A stretch of DNA of 64,000 nt from Streptomyces sp. CB02056 (GTDB lineage: Bacteria > Actinomycetota > Actinomycetes > Streptomycetales > Streptomycetaceae), in the NCBI RefSeq assembly GCF_001905545.1, contig NZ_LIPD01000002.1, positions 558,001-622,000 of the forward strand, read 5' to 3'. A program made the translations under genes and the position numbers. Below the pieces are notes generated by a model, which was not told where the DNA came from, did no database searches, and was given only the letters and a program-made list of their open reading frames with translations. Below, piece by piece: positions 21,631 to 29,128 of this stretch; position 1 is the first letter of the stretch; each line of letters starts with the position of its first letter.

Positions 21631-22542
21631 TCAAGGGGCTCGCAGGGGCAGGGGTGGGGTGCTGTCCCGCCGGAGTGCGCCCCTGGCGCGGGCGGCGTGG
21701 CGGTGGACGGCGGCCGGGGAGAGGGTGCCCGGGCGGGGTGGTGCGGCCGGTGGGGCGCCGGGGGTGCTGCGGCAGGCGCGGCAGAGGCCGCCGAGGAGGG
21801 CGTGCGGGCGGCAGGGGGTGCGGCAGTCGGTGCACTCGGGAATGGGGACCGGCTGCGGGGGGCGCGGGGGCTGCGGGCGCTCGGGTGGCAGCTTGTCGAT
21901 CAGGCGGCGCCGGGTGAAGCCCGCCGGGCTGTGGATGTCCGGCGGCAGGTTCGCGGTGAGCGCGGCGGTGAAGAGGGGGAGCGTGGTGCCCCGGTCCAGC
22001 CACTCGGCGGCCAGCGGTTCGAGTGCGGCGCAGTCGGCGGCGGAGAGGGCGAGGCGGGGGTCCACGAGGCCGAGGCCGGCGAGGGCGGCGTAGGCGGCCG
22101 AAGTGGGGGAGGTGCGGTTGAGCGTTCGCTCCCTGGGGGGATCGGGTGCGGCGGGCGTTGACGCCTCCCCGGTGGAGAGGAAGTGCGCCCACCAGCCGTC
22201 GGAGCGGGGCGTCCGGGAGAAGTAGGTGCGGAAGACCCAGCGGCACTGGCGGGAGTCGAGGCGCTCGCGGACGCGGCGCAGGTGACCTGCGGTGGAGAGC
22301 TTGGTGAGGGCCGAGCGGCAGGCCATCTGCCCGTAGTGGGGCTGGAGGACGGCGAGGGTCTTCGCGTCCATGGCGGCGCCGTCGGGGAGATGGTCGATGA
22401 GCGAGGCGAGGTAGGCCTCGCGGGCCGGGAGGTGGGCGAAGTCGCGCGCGGAGCGGGGGAGTTGCTCCGGGGCGGACTGCTTGCCGTACCCAGGGGTGGC
22501 CATGGCGGTATCGTCGTGGGTAGCCACAGGATCGAACTTCAC
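21631..22542 (-). CDS. Putative DNA-binding protein with C-terminal zinc-ribbon-like motif
   Basis: About 303 residues from GTG 22542, or 290 from ATG 22503; neither has a ribosome-binding site, so the start is open. The N-terminal third (LPAREAYLASLIDHLPDGAA to GHLRRVRERL) looks like a winged helix, and a motif CTDCRTPC followed by CRAC near residue 250 could bind zinc. I recall similar proteins as a lineage-specific hypothetical family of streptomycetes, often near DUF397/XRE genes as here. The C-terminal 40 residues are Pro/Arg-rich and low in complexity. Function unknown; a regulatory role is inferred only from the fold-like N-terminus and location. Confidence 0.65.
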   Translation of the reverse strand: MKFDPVATHDDTAMATPGYGKQSAPEQLPRSARDFAHLPAREAYLASLIDHLPDGAAMDAKTLAVLQPHYGQMACRSALTKLSTAGHLRRVRERLDSRQCRWVFRTYFSRTPRSDGWWAHFLSTGEASTPAAPDPPRERTLNRTSPTSAAYAALAGLGLVDPRLALSAADCAALEPLAAEWLDRGTTLPLFTAALTANLPPDIHSPAGFTRRRLIDKLPPERPQPPRPPQPVPIPECTDCRTPCRPHALLGGLCRACRSTPGAPPAAPPRPGTLSPAAVHRHAARARGALRRDSTPPLPLRAP

Positions 22543-22684
22543 TTTCGATCGTGCCGGTCAGACCCCCGTTCGGTGTTGGTAGCACTGGCGGGGGTTGTTT
22601 CGTTGGTGCGCACGCTACACGGGGGAACCGGCTGTGGTGTAGTCGTGACGATAAGTCATATGTGCTGCGTGCGGGGGTGGTTGG

Positions 22685-22698
22685 GAGGTAGTTACCTC
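22685..22698. terminator. Short palindrome after the DUF397 gene
   Basis: GAGGTA and TACCTC flank GT, a near-perfect 14-bp palindrome 17 bases past the DUF397 stop. It is short for a terminator and could instead be an operator for the divergent-side promoter. Confidence 0.3.
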
Positions 22699-22715
22699 AC
22701 CGTTCCATTAAGGGG

Positions 22716-22916
22716 TCACTCGGCTCGTGTCACTTGAGCTTCGGTGGCGAAGGTGATGAAGGCGGACCAGGCCTCGGGGGAGAAGGTGAGGGTGGGGCCG
22801 GCCTTGTCCTTGGAGTCGCGGACGTGGATGGCGGAGGGGGAGGTGGCGACCTCGACGCACTCGCCACCGTCGTGGTTGCTGTAGCTAGAGCGATACCACG
22901 GTTTGGTGGCGTTCAT
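22716..22916 (-). CDS. DUF397 small protein (WhiJ/AbaA-ORFD-type partner)
   Basis: A 66-residue protein with the DUF397 pattern: WYRSSYSNHDGGECVEVA, then VRDSKDKAGPTLTF and SPEAWSAF. Members are found in many copies in streptomycetes next to XRE regulators of the WhiJ type and are thought to modulate them. The start ATG 22916 overlaps the stop of the upstream XRE gene (ATGA), which supports a tight functional pair. No other domain is present. Confidence 0.9.
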   Translation of the reverse strand: MNATKPWYRSSYSNHDGGECVEVATSPSAIHVRDSKDKAGPTLTFSPEAWSAFITFATEAQVTRAE

Positions 22917-23698
22917 AGTTGCTCCACTGTCTTTCGGATGAGCTGTGCTGACTCCCGCGTGTTCAGGGCCTGCGCGCGGATCATCGCGTGGCGTCGGCTG
23001 AGCCTACCTACGAGTCGTGGTTCGGAGTGGAGTGCGTTCGTCTCGTGCGTCTCAACATACGCATACTGCTCGTTGTTGATCGTCTCCAAGATCGTGAGCG
23101 ATCCCGAGAGTCCGGACGGGGTGATTCGCCCGGTAGGCACGATCTGGATCCGAATGTTGTGAGAGTCCTCGAACTCAAGCAGCCGGTGGAGCTGCTCCTT
23201 CATGACCTCCCTGCCGCCGATGGAAGTGTGGAGGGCTGCTTCGTAGATGGTGAAGCTGAACAGTACCTCGGGGTCCGTGAGCCTCTCTTGTCGCTTGAGA
23301 CGGATCGCCAGGCGGGTCTCGGCGGTGGCGCTGTCCACGGGCGGAATGGGCAGGCTGAGAAGCGTCCGGGCATAGTTCTCGGTCTGCAACAAGCCCGGGA
23401 TGTGGAGGGCTTCGAAGAAGTAGAGGGCAACTGCCTCCTTCTCGATATCAAAGAAGACATCGCTGCGTGCGGGCCGTGGCTCTGGCATCAGGTAAGGGTT
23501 GGCCGCTGTCAGCATCCCCTGCGCGTCGCACAGTTCATCCGCAGCCTGAAGAACCTTGAGCGTCGGCCGCCGCCTCCCCGCCTCCATCGACCGAATGCTC
23601 TCGATGTCGTAGCTGGCTGCCTGACTCAACTGCTCCCGCGTCACGCCCGACCGTTGGCGCCACCGCTTGAGCTGGTCGCCGCAGTACTTCCACGACAT
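22913..23698 (-). CDS. XRE-family regulator with Scr1/DUF5753 domain (WhiJ-like)
   Basis: A 261-residue transcription regulator. The start ATG 23698 has AAGGAG 6 bases upstream. The N-terminal helix-turn-helix (about residues 8-62, QLKRWRQRSGVTREQLSQAA) is followed by the DUF5753 domain (about 75-258; ALHIPGLLQTENYARTLL is typical). WhiJ of S. coelicolor belongs to this class and represses development with its DUF397 partner. It is coupled to the DUF397 gene downstream and divergent from a HATPase gene, giving the three-gene layout seen at the whiJ locus. The 180-base divergent gap probably contains its own operator. Confidence 0.9.
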   Translation of the reverse strand: MSWKYCGDQLKRWRQRSGVTREQLSQAASYDIESIRSMEAGRRRPTLKVLQAADELCDAQGMLTAANPYLMPEPRPARSDVFFDIEKEAVALYFFEALHIPGLLQTENYARTLLSLPIPPVDSATAETRLAIRLKRQERLTDPEVLFSFTIYEAALHTSIGGREVMKEQLHRLLEFEDSHNIRIQIVPTGRITPSGLSGSLTILETINNEQYAYVETHETNALHSEPRLVGRLSRRHAMIRAQALNTRESAQLIRKTVEQL

Positions 23699-23881
23699 CG
23701 GGTTCTCCTTCGGCGCGCTCACGGCCGGTACCCCTCCCTGCCCTGGTCACAGGGCGGTCAAGCTGTCGTTGTACATGCGGTGTAACTGCTGAGGCTATGC
23801 CTGGATGCCGACGATCGAAGGGTGAAATGGCCGAACTCAGCTCTCCCGAGTGACGCCGTCCGTACACACCCAAGGACCCTG

Positions 23882-24316
23882 ATGCTCACTCAGCCCGTCG
23901 ATGTCGTCGAGTGGATGTTCCCCCGACTCCCCCGCAGCGCCGGCCGTGCCCGTATCCGGTTCATCCGGCAGGCCTTCGAGTGGGAGGTGCCCATCGACTC
24001 CGCCGAGACCGGGCTGATCCTCCTCAGCGAACTCGTCACCAACGCCTGCCGCCACGCCCGTTCCCCGCGTGACCGGATGATCGGTGTCCGCGTTCTCCTC
24101 CCCACCGACTCCCTGCTCCGGATCGAGGTCTCGGACGCGAACTCCACCCTCCCGACCCCGTGCGAGGCCACCCCGGAGGACGAGTCCGGCCGGGGCCTCG
24201 AACTCGTCGCCGCCCTGGCCACCTCGTGGGGCGCCCACCTGCGCGGTGACGGCTACATCGGCAAGACGGTCTGGTGCGAACTCGCCCTTCCCACCCCGGC
24301 CAACCCGCACGGCTGA
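23882..24316 (+). CDS. HATPase-domain regulatory protein of the WhiJ-type cassette
   Basis: A 144-residue anti-sigma-like ATP-binding protein with ELVTNACRHA, LRIEVSDAN and ESGRGLELVAALATSWG as the N, G1 and G2 boxes. ATG 23882 is preferred over an upstream in-frame GTG (23822) because AAGGA lies 5 bases before it. It is transcribed away from the XRE-DUF397 pair. In whiJ-like clusters such a protein accompanies the XRE regulator, so the three genes probably act together; the exact target is unknown. Confidence 0.85.
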   Translation: MLTQPVDVVEWMFPRLPRSAGRARIRFIRQAFEWEVPIDSAETGLILLSELVTNACRHARSPRDRMIGVRVLLPTDSLLRIEVSDANSTLPTPCEATPEDESGRGLELVAALATSWGAHLRGDGYIGKTVWCELALPTPANPHG

Positions 24317-24416
24317 GCCCGCGACCTGCGGAGACGCGCAACTGGCGCTCCGCCGGAGCGCGTCCTGATCTTCGACGGCGTCGGCAACCGGCGCCCGAGA
24401 GGATCAGGAGACCTGT

Positions 24417-24944
24417 ATGCGCCCGCTGCCCTGGCCGCCCGCCCCGATCAGGACCGAGCGGCTCGTACTCCGCGAGCCCGAGGCCCGGGACCGTGCGGCG
24501 TTCGTCGAGCTGCTGGCCTCGGCGGAGGTGAACACCTACCTCGGTGGCCCCAAGCCGCGGGACGAGATCGAGCGCGAGATGCCCGGGGCGCCCAGCCGGA
24601 GCCCCGGGGTCTTCGCCGTCGATCGCGACAGGGAGACGATCGGCCAGGTCCTGCTCCGCAAGGAGGCGGGGCGCCTCGGCCGGGTCGGTGAGCAGGCCGA
24701 ACTCGGCTACCTGTTCCTGCCGCAGGCCTGGGGGCGTGGCTACGCCACCGAGGCGTGCGCGGCGGTCCTCGACTGGTTCACCGGCGTGCTGCCCGGCGAG
24801 CCGGTGGTGCTCGCCACCCAGACCGCCAACCTCCCCTCGATGCGCCTCGCCGCGAAGCTGGGCTTCGCCGAGGTGGAGCGCTTCGAGGCCTTCGGCGCCG
24901 ACCAGTGGCTCGGCCGGAGGTCCCCGGAGCCGCACCGGGACTGA
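24417..24944 (+). CDS. GNAT-family N-acetyltransferase (RimJ/RimL-like)
   Basis: A 175-residue acetyltransferase with RTERLVLREPEARD at the start (typical of RimJ/RimL-type GNATs) and the acetyl-CoA loop QAWGRGYATEA near residue 105. The start ATG 24417 has AGGAG 6 bases upstream. The gene follows the HATPase gene by 100 bases in the same direction. The substrate cannot be inferred; RimJ/RimL-like members acetylate protein N-termini, antibiotics or small amines. A copy of the palindromic repeat lies 30 bases after its stop. Confidence 0.88.
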   Translation: MRPLPWPPAPIRTERLVLREPEARDRAAFVELLASAEVNTYLGGPKPRDEIEREMPGAPSRSPGVFAVDRDRETIGQVLLRKEAGRLGRVGEQAELGYLFLPQAWGRGYATEACAAVLDWFTGVLPGEPVVLATQTANLPSMRLAAKLGFAEVERFEAFGADQWLGRRSPEPHRD

Positions 24945-24974
24945 CCGGCCCCGCCGCCGGTCCTGTCGCCGGCC

Positions 24975-25007
24975 GCGCGAGAAGTCGGGTGGGCCGACTT
25001 CTCGCGC
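24975..25007. repeat. Palindromic repeat P1
   Basis: A 14-bp perfect stem (GCGCGAGAAGTCGG, 24975-24988; CCGACTTCTCGCGC, 24994-25007) with loop GTGGG. It lies between the convergent acetyltransferase and the 73-residue protein gene, where it could act as a bidirectional terminator. First of 13 copies. Confidence 0.9.
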
Positions 25008-25026
25008 TCAACCGCTTTGGTGGAGG

Positions 25027-25248
25027 TCAGTTCCACGGCTCCCGGTCCGGGTCCTCGCCCAGCACGTGAGCGGCGGCCGCACAGAGGTCCCGGCCGTACA
25101 GCTGGTTGCTGCCGTACCCGGAGCCCCACAGGTCGGTGGCGGCCCGGGCCACGGCGCGCCAACTGAACTCCTCGTCGACCCGCCAGGTGCGAACCTGCAC
25201 GGCCATCTCCGTGGTGACCGTCGACGGGTCCACAAGGTTGGGTTTCAT
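25027..25248 (-). CDS. Small hypothetical protein, 73 residues
   Basis: The start ATG 25248 has GGAG 8 bases upstream, and codon use is normal. The sequence (MKPNLVDPSTVTTEMAV to DPDREPWN) contains DLWGSGYGSNQLYGRDLCAA, which reminds me of small uncharacterised streptomycete proteins. No signal peptide or membrane segment is present. It follows the membrane protein gene upstream by 46 bases and may be in one operon with it. Function unknown. Confidence 0.6.
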   Translation of the reverse strand: MKPNLVDPSTVTTEMAVQVRTWRVDEEFSWRAVARAATDLWGSGYGSNQLYGRDLCAAAAHVLGEDPDREPWN

Positions 25249-25294
25249 CTCAGCGGCTCCAGGTCGTGTCCGACGATTCCGGCCGGACCGTCGA

Positions 25295-25999
25295 TCAGTC
25301 CTTCTCCTCGACCTCGACGGCCGCCCGGATGTCCAGCGTGCGCCGGGCCAGTTCCCCGGGCTTGCCGGCGCCCGTTTCGTCGACGACGATGCCGACGGTG
25401 TTGCCGTCCGCCCAGGCACAGGTGGCCAGGGACGCGGCCGGGGATTCGATCACCGCGCAGTCCAGCGCGCCGCCGAGGGGGCCGGCCGGGTAGTCCTGGC
25501 GCCCGACCACCACCGGGTCGTCCGACGGGGCGCCCGCCGTCTGCGTCTCCGTGCCGAAGTACTTGTCCAGCTCCCGCCGGACGTCCGGGAAGCTGCCGGT
25601 CAGCCCGATCACGGTCAGCGTGGTTTCGGTCGACCCGGCGGCGCCGTAGCCGGCCACCGTCAGCTCCCGGTACGGCCGCAGGGCCGTCATCTGCCGCTCG
25701 TAGTCGGCGCGCAGGGTCAGGACGCTGTCGTCGTCCGGGAGCCGCACCTGGTCGCCGATCCGGTCCGTGAGCACGATCCGGTGCCGCGTCGGGGCGCCGA
25801 ACCCGGTCACCGCCGCGACCGTCACCGCGGTGAACAGGACGACGACCACGGCCCCCGCGATCAGGGCGTTGCGGGGCACCCGCCGGTACCAGGGCAGCGG
25901 AGCCACCGGCTCCAGGGTGTTCGCCCAGATCGCCCGGAGGCCGCTGGGCTCCTCGGCTCCCTGGTCACTCTCGGACCCGGTCGTATCGTCACTCTGCAC
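25295..25999 (-). CDS. Single-pass membrane protein of unknown function
   Basis: A 234-residue protein. The first 45 residues are acidic and cytoplasmic, one membrane helix spans about residues 46-67 (NALIAGAVVVVLFTAVTVAA), and an extracytoplasmic domain of some 165 residues follows with two cysteines 14 apart (DCAVIE and ATCAWAD) that could form a disulfide. The start is GTG 25999 with no good ribosome-binding site. The layout (short tail, one helix, outer domain) is common among small actinobacterial membrane proteins; I do not recognise the family. Confidence 0.65.
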   Translation of the reverse strand: MQSDDTTGSESDQGAEEPSGLRAIWANTLEPVAPLPWYRRVPRNALIAGAVVVVLFTAVTVAAVTGFGAPTRHRIVLTDRIGDQVRLPDDDSVLTLRADYERQMTALRPYRELTVAGYGAAGSTETTLTVIGLTGSFPDVRRELDKYFGTETQTAGAPSDDPVVVGRQDYPAGPLGGALDCAVIESPAASLATCAWADGNTVGIVVDETGAGKPGELARRTLDIRAAVEVEEKD

Positions 26000-26137
26000 G
26001 GGCCCGGATCCTACGGCAGCGCCCGCAAGCCCCGCCGGGGTTTTCGCGGCGCCGACGCCACCGGTGGCACCCGCATCCCCGACCTCACGGGACGGAACAC
26101 CCGGGGCCGTCGCGGGTGGCGCGGCCAGCCGCCGGCC

Positions 26138-26170
26138 GCGCGAGAAGTCGGCCCGACCGACTTCTCGCGC
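26138..26170. repeat. Palindromic repeat P2
   Basis: Same 14-bp arms as P1 (26138-26151 and 26157-26170) with loop CCCGA. It lies between two divergent gene starts, so it cannot be a simple terminator for either. Confidence 0.9.
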
Positions 26171-26246
26171 CGGTCGGGGGCCTCGGCGAGTGAGGTCTGT
26201 TCACTTGCACAGAAAGGCCCCACAGCCCGCGAAGGGGGGATCACAG

Positions 26247-27396
26247 ATGCTGTTGAACTTCAGGGTCGCGAACCACCGCTCGATCAGAGACGAGCAATCC
26301 CTACAGCTGAACCCGGTCTACGACGCGGACAACTTCCGGCTCGAAGAGGCGGCGCGCGGGGAACCGTCCTGGTACGTGGTGGACCTGCTGATCGACGGGA
26401 TCCGCTACACCTACGGGTTCAGCGTGGACGACGACCGGGTGGTCGACGAATGGCTGCACAGCTTCCCCCACGGCAGGAAGCGCAAGATCTTCGAGCGTTC
26501 GGTCGACGGGCTGGAGATCGGTGACCCGCAGCACCGGCGAGAGCTGGAGCTGGTCGAGAACATCACCGAGCCCGACGTCCTCTTCATGTCCCTCGCGGCA
26601 CGCTCCCGGCAGGACGGCTTCCGCCCGGTGTACGACTGGTTCGCCCGAAGCCTCCAGTTCAGCCGGCGAATGCAGGGCCCTGGCCGCATCGGTACAGCGC
26701 GGATCCTCGAAAACCCGGACCAGCACCCTGAGTTCGTCGCGCTCCTGCGTGCCGCAGACCTCGGGATCGCGGAATGCGGCACGGAGCGCGTGCTGCTCGA
26801 CGAGGAAGAGCTGCGGTACGCGCATTCCGTCGTGGCGGCTGGAGGAACTCGAAAAGCACGGACTGCGTGAGGTCATGCGCCCCTGGATAGGCCATCGCGG
26901 GCGCGACGGGATCGTCAGGATGGACGTTTCCGAGGAGTCCGAGGGCACCCAGGCCCTGCTGCGGCAGGCACCTCTCTTCATGGGGGCGCTCCGTCGGGGT
27001 GGCACCTTCGTGGTGGACGAGATCGATTCGAGCCTCCACCCGATCCTGACAGCGCGCCTGATCGGGCTGTTCCAGGATTCCGCGACCAACCCGAACGGTG
27101 CCCAGCTGATCTTCACCTCGCACGATGCCAGCCTGCTCGGCCGAACCGACGGCGAGGACGTCCTGCGGCGGGACCAAGTCTGGTTCGTGGAGAAGAACGA
27201 GCACGGCGAGACGGAGCTGTTCGCCCTCGCCGACTTCAAGCCGCGCCAGGAGGAGAATCGCGAGCGGCGGTACCTCGGCGGGAGTTACGGCGGCGTGCCG
27301 TACATCGGCGACGATTTTGCCAGCGCCGTGGCGGCGCGGGGGGACGATGATGGCAAGGGCGGCGAAGCCGAGCGGACGCAAGCATCCCTGTTTTGA
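26247..27396 (+). pseudogene. Decayed AAA-family ATPase (Walker A lost, frameshifted)
   Basis: The start ATG 26247 has a strong site (AAGGGGGG). The first frame (26247-26870) begins like an AAA15/OLD-type ATPase (MLLNFRVANHRSIRDEQ) and continues with WYVVDLLIDGIRYTYGFSVD, but the stretch that should carry Walker A GxxxxGKS between them is missing, an apparent in-frame deletion of about 50 residues. After AAGGTRKARTA the frame stops; the C-terminal part continues in another frame from about 26850 to 27396 with Walker B FVVDEIDSSLHP and FTSHDASLLG. The protein cannot bind ATP normally or be made in one piece. Such ATPases usually pair with a nuclease or RloB-like partner in defence; none is present. 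Confidence 0.8.
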
Positions 27397-27413
27397 CACG
27401 TCACGGGCCTGAT

Positions 27414-27446
27414 GCGCAGGAAGTCGGCCGGGTCGACTTCCTGCGC
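27414..27446. repeat. Palindromic repeat P3
   Basis: A 13-bp stem (GCGCAGGAAGTCG, 27414-27426; CGACTTCCTGCGC, 27434-27446). The outer arm differs from P1 (CAGGA for GAGA), and the opposite arm changes to match. It follows the ATPase pseudogene by 17 bases. Confidence 0.9.
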
Positions 27447-27543
27447 GCGCGCCCCTGGCAGCTCCCGCACGCCTCTACCTCCTGGTGCGGTGCCGCGCCA
27501 GAGTGATTGCCGACCGTTGCACCCGACCGAAGGGGAAGCCACG

Positions 27544-27657
27544 ATGGGTGAGCACGAGAAGCCGCCGCCGGACCCCGGGCAGGGAACGCCCCCGCCCGGC
27601 AACGCCGATGGCGAGGTCCCGCCCCAGCCGCCGTCCGACGGAAAGCACCGCAAGTAG
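27544..27657 (+). CDS. Short Pro/Asp/Gly-rich peptide, 37 residues
   Basis: ATG 27544 has a good site (AGGGGAAG) 5 bases upstream, and the stop TAG overlaps the GTG of the methyltransferase gene (TAGTG), so the two are translationally coupled. The peptide is hydrophilic, with eleven prolines, two Asp-Gly pairs (NADGE, SDGK) and the end HRK; it has no Cys, signal peptide or membrane segment. Being short, well-initiated and coupled to a PIMT-like methyltransferase makes it a candidate substrate or RiPP-like precursor. That role is inference; it could also be a regulatory leader. Confidence 0.55.
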   Translation: MGEHEKPPPDPGQGTPPPGNADGEVPPQPPSDGKHRK

Positions 27658-28825
27658 TGGCCGCTGACGACGACTTGGCCGGGTGCCGGACGCGCCTGGA
27701 CTCGGCGATGGAGCGGGGCGGGGCGTGGCCGGTCGACTCGCCATGGCTACGCGACGCCTTCGCCGTGCTGCCGCGTGACCGGTTCGCGCCGGACCGGTTG
27801 TGGCGGTGGGACGGTCGGGCCTACGTGCCGGTCGACCGCGCGGTGGATCCGGCCGGTTGGGCGGACGAGCTGTACTCCGGGGTCTACTCGGCGGCCGTCA
27901 CCCAGCTCGACGGCGGCCGGCCGTCCTCGTCGCTGTCCGCGCCCTCCGTGGTGGCGGACATGCTGGACAGCCTCCGCGTGGAACCGGGGCACCGGGTGTG
28001 GGACCTCGGCACCGGCCAGGGCTGGACGGCGGCACTGGCCGCCTGGCGGGCCGGGCCCGGCCTGGTGGTCGGCACCGAAGTCGACGAGCGCTTGGTCGCG
28101 TTCGCCCGCACCCGGCTCGCGGCCGCCGGCCTCGACGCCGAGGTGACGGCGGGCGACGGCACCGACGGCGGGGTGCCGGGGGGTGGCCAGGTCGACCGGC
28201 TGCACGCCACCTACGCCGTCGAGACCGTCCCCTGGTCCTGGGTGAAGGCGGTACGACCGGGCGGACGGATCGTCTACCCCTGGGGCCGGCTCGGACACAT
28301 CGCCCTCACCGTCGCCGACGACGGACAGTCCGCCACCGGCTGGGTCCAGGGCCTGGCCCAGTTCATGGGCGACCGGCACGCTCCGGCCCAGCCGGACGGT
28401 GGGCCCGCCGCCTATGCGCAGGTGCGCGGTGACACCGAACCCGAGACCAGCAGGGCGTTGAACCGCGACCCGGTCGGCCTGGAGGACTGGCACCTCCGGT
28501 TCGCGCTGCGCGTCGCCGTCCCGGACGCCGTGCTGCTCACCGCCCGGGATGCCGACGGCACCAACGTCTGGATCCACGACGGCCACGGTCATGGGCCACC
28601 CTCGTCGCACGGAGCGACGGTGAGCTGCCGCAGCTCCTCCAGGGCGGGCCGCGCCGCCTCGGCGACGAGGTGCTGGCCGCCTGGTCCCAGTGGGAGGCGT
28701 TGGGCCGCCCCGACCTGTACGACTACGGCATCACCGTCACCCCTGACTCCCAGTGGGCCTGGCAGGGCGCCCCGGACACCGGCCCGAGATGGCCCATCGT
28801 CGGCCTGCACCCGGCCGCGCGGTGA
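27657..28825 (+). pseudogene. PIMT-like (protein-isoaspartate-type) methyltransferase, frameshifted
   Basis: A SAM-dependent methyltransferase with the layout of L-isoaspartyl O-methyltransferases: LPRDRFAPD near the N-terminus, motif I VWDLGTGQGWTAALAA (about residue 117) and AVRPGGRIVYPWG (about residue 205). From GTG 27657 the frame is intact to about 28589. Then the continuation (WATLVARSDGELPQ to RWPIVGLHP) is found in another frame ending at TGA 28825, so about one base is missing near 28580-28592. It may be a true mutation, a programmed shift or a sequencing error. The SAM-binding core is before the lesion. Similar enzymes act in graspetide and lanthipeptide maturation as well as in repair. 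Confidence 0.7.
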
Positions 28826-29072
28826 CCGTGCGACCTGCCAAGGAAGCCCACGGCGCTCACGCCCGGGGCGGCCGCCGCGTCGCGCTGGTCGGGCCGCCCC
28901 CTCGGGCAACGGAGCCGCGCTGAACGACGTTCTCCGGCGGTTCGGGCAGGACGAGGGCTTCGCGGCGGATGTGGCGTCCGCTCGCGCCGAGTTCGCCGTG
29001 CTCGCCGTGTTCGCCGACGACGCGGCCAGGGCCGCCGTCACCGCCGCTGACCCTCTCTCCACCTGAGGGCCT
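28826..29072 (+). other. Gap with a coding-like C-terminal remnant
   Basis: Between 28922 and 29066 one frame has strong G/C third-position bias and reads like the last 48 residues of a protein (LNDVLRRFGQDEGFAADV to AADPLST, TGA at 29064-29066), but no start codon precedes it in frame. It is probably a leftover 3' end of a lost gene, directly followed by palindrome P4. Confidence 0.3.
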
Positions 29073-29105
29073 GCGCGAGAAGTCGGACCGGCCGACTTCT
29101 CGCGC
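29073..29105. repeat. Palindromic repeat P4
   Basis: 14-bp arms as in P1 (29073-29086, 29092-29105) with loop ACCGG, the loop shared by P4 to P13. It lies between the coding remnant and the end of the convergent protease gene. Confidence 0.9.
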
Positions 29106-29128
29106 TTCGGGGCGCGTCGATGACGCCT

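Noticed and set aside
29073..29105. P repeats as coding sequence (frames reading AREVGRSDFSR or REKSDRPTS)
   Set aside because: Many frames run through the palindromes and give these peptides repeatedly, but they reflect the repeat, not genes; no consistent start or codon bias is present.
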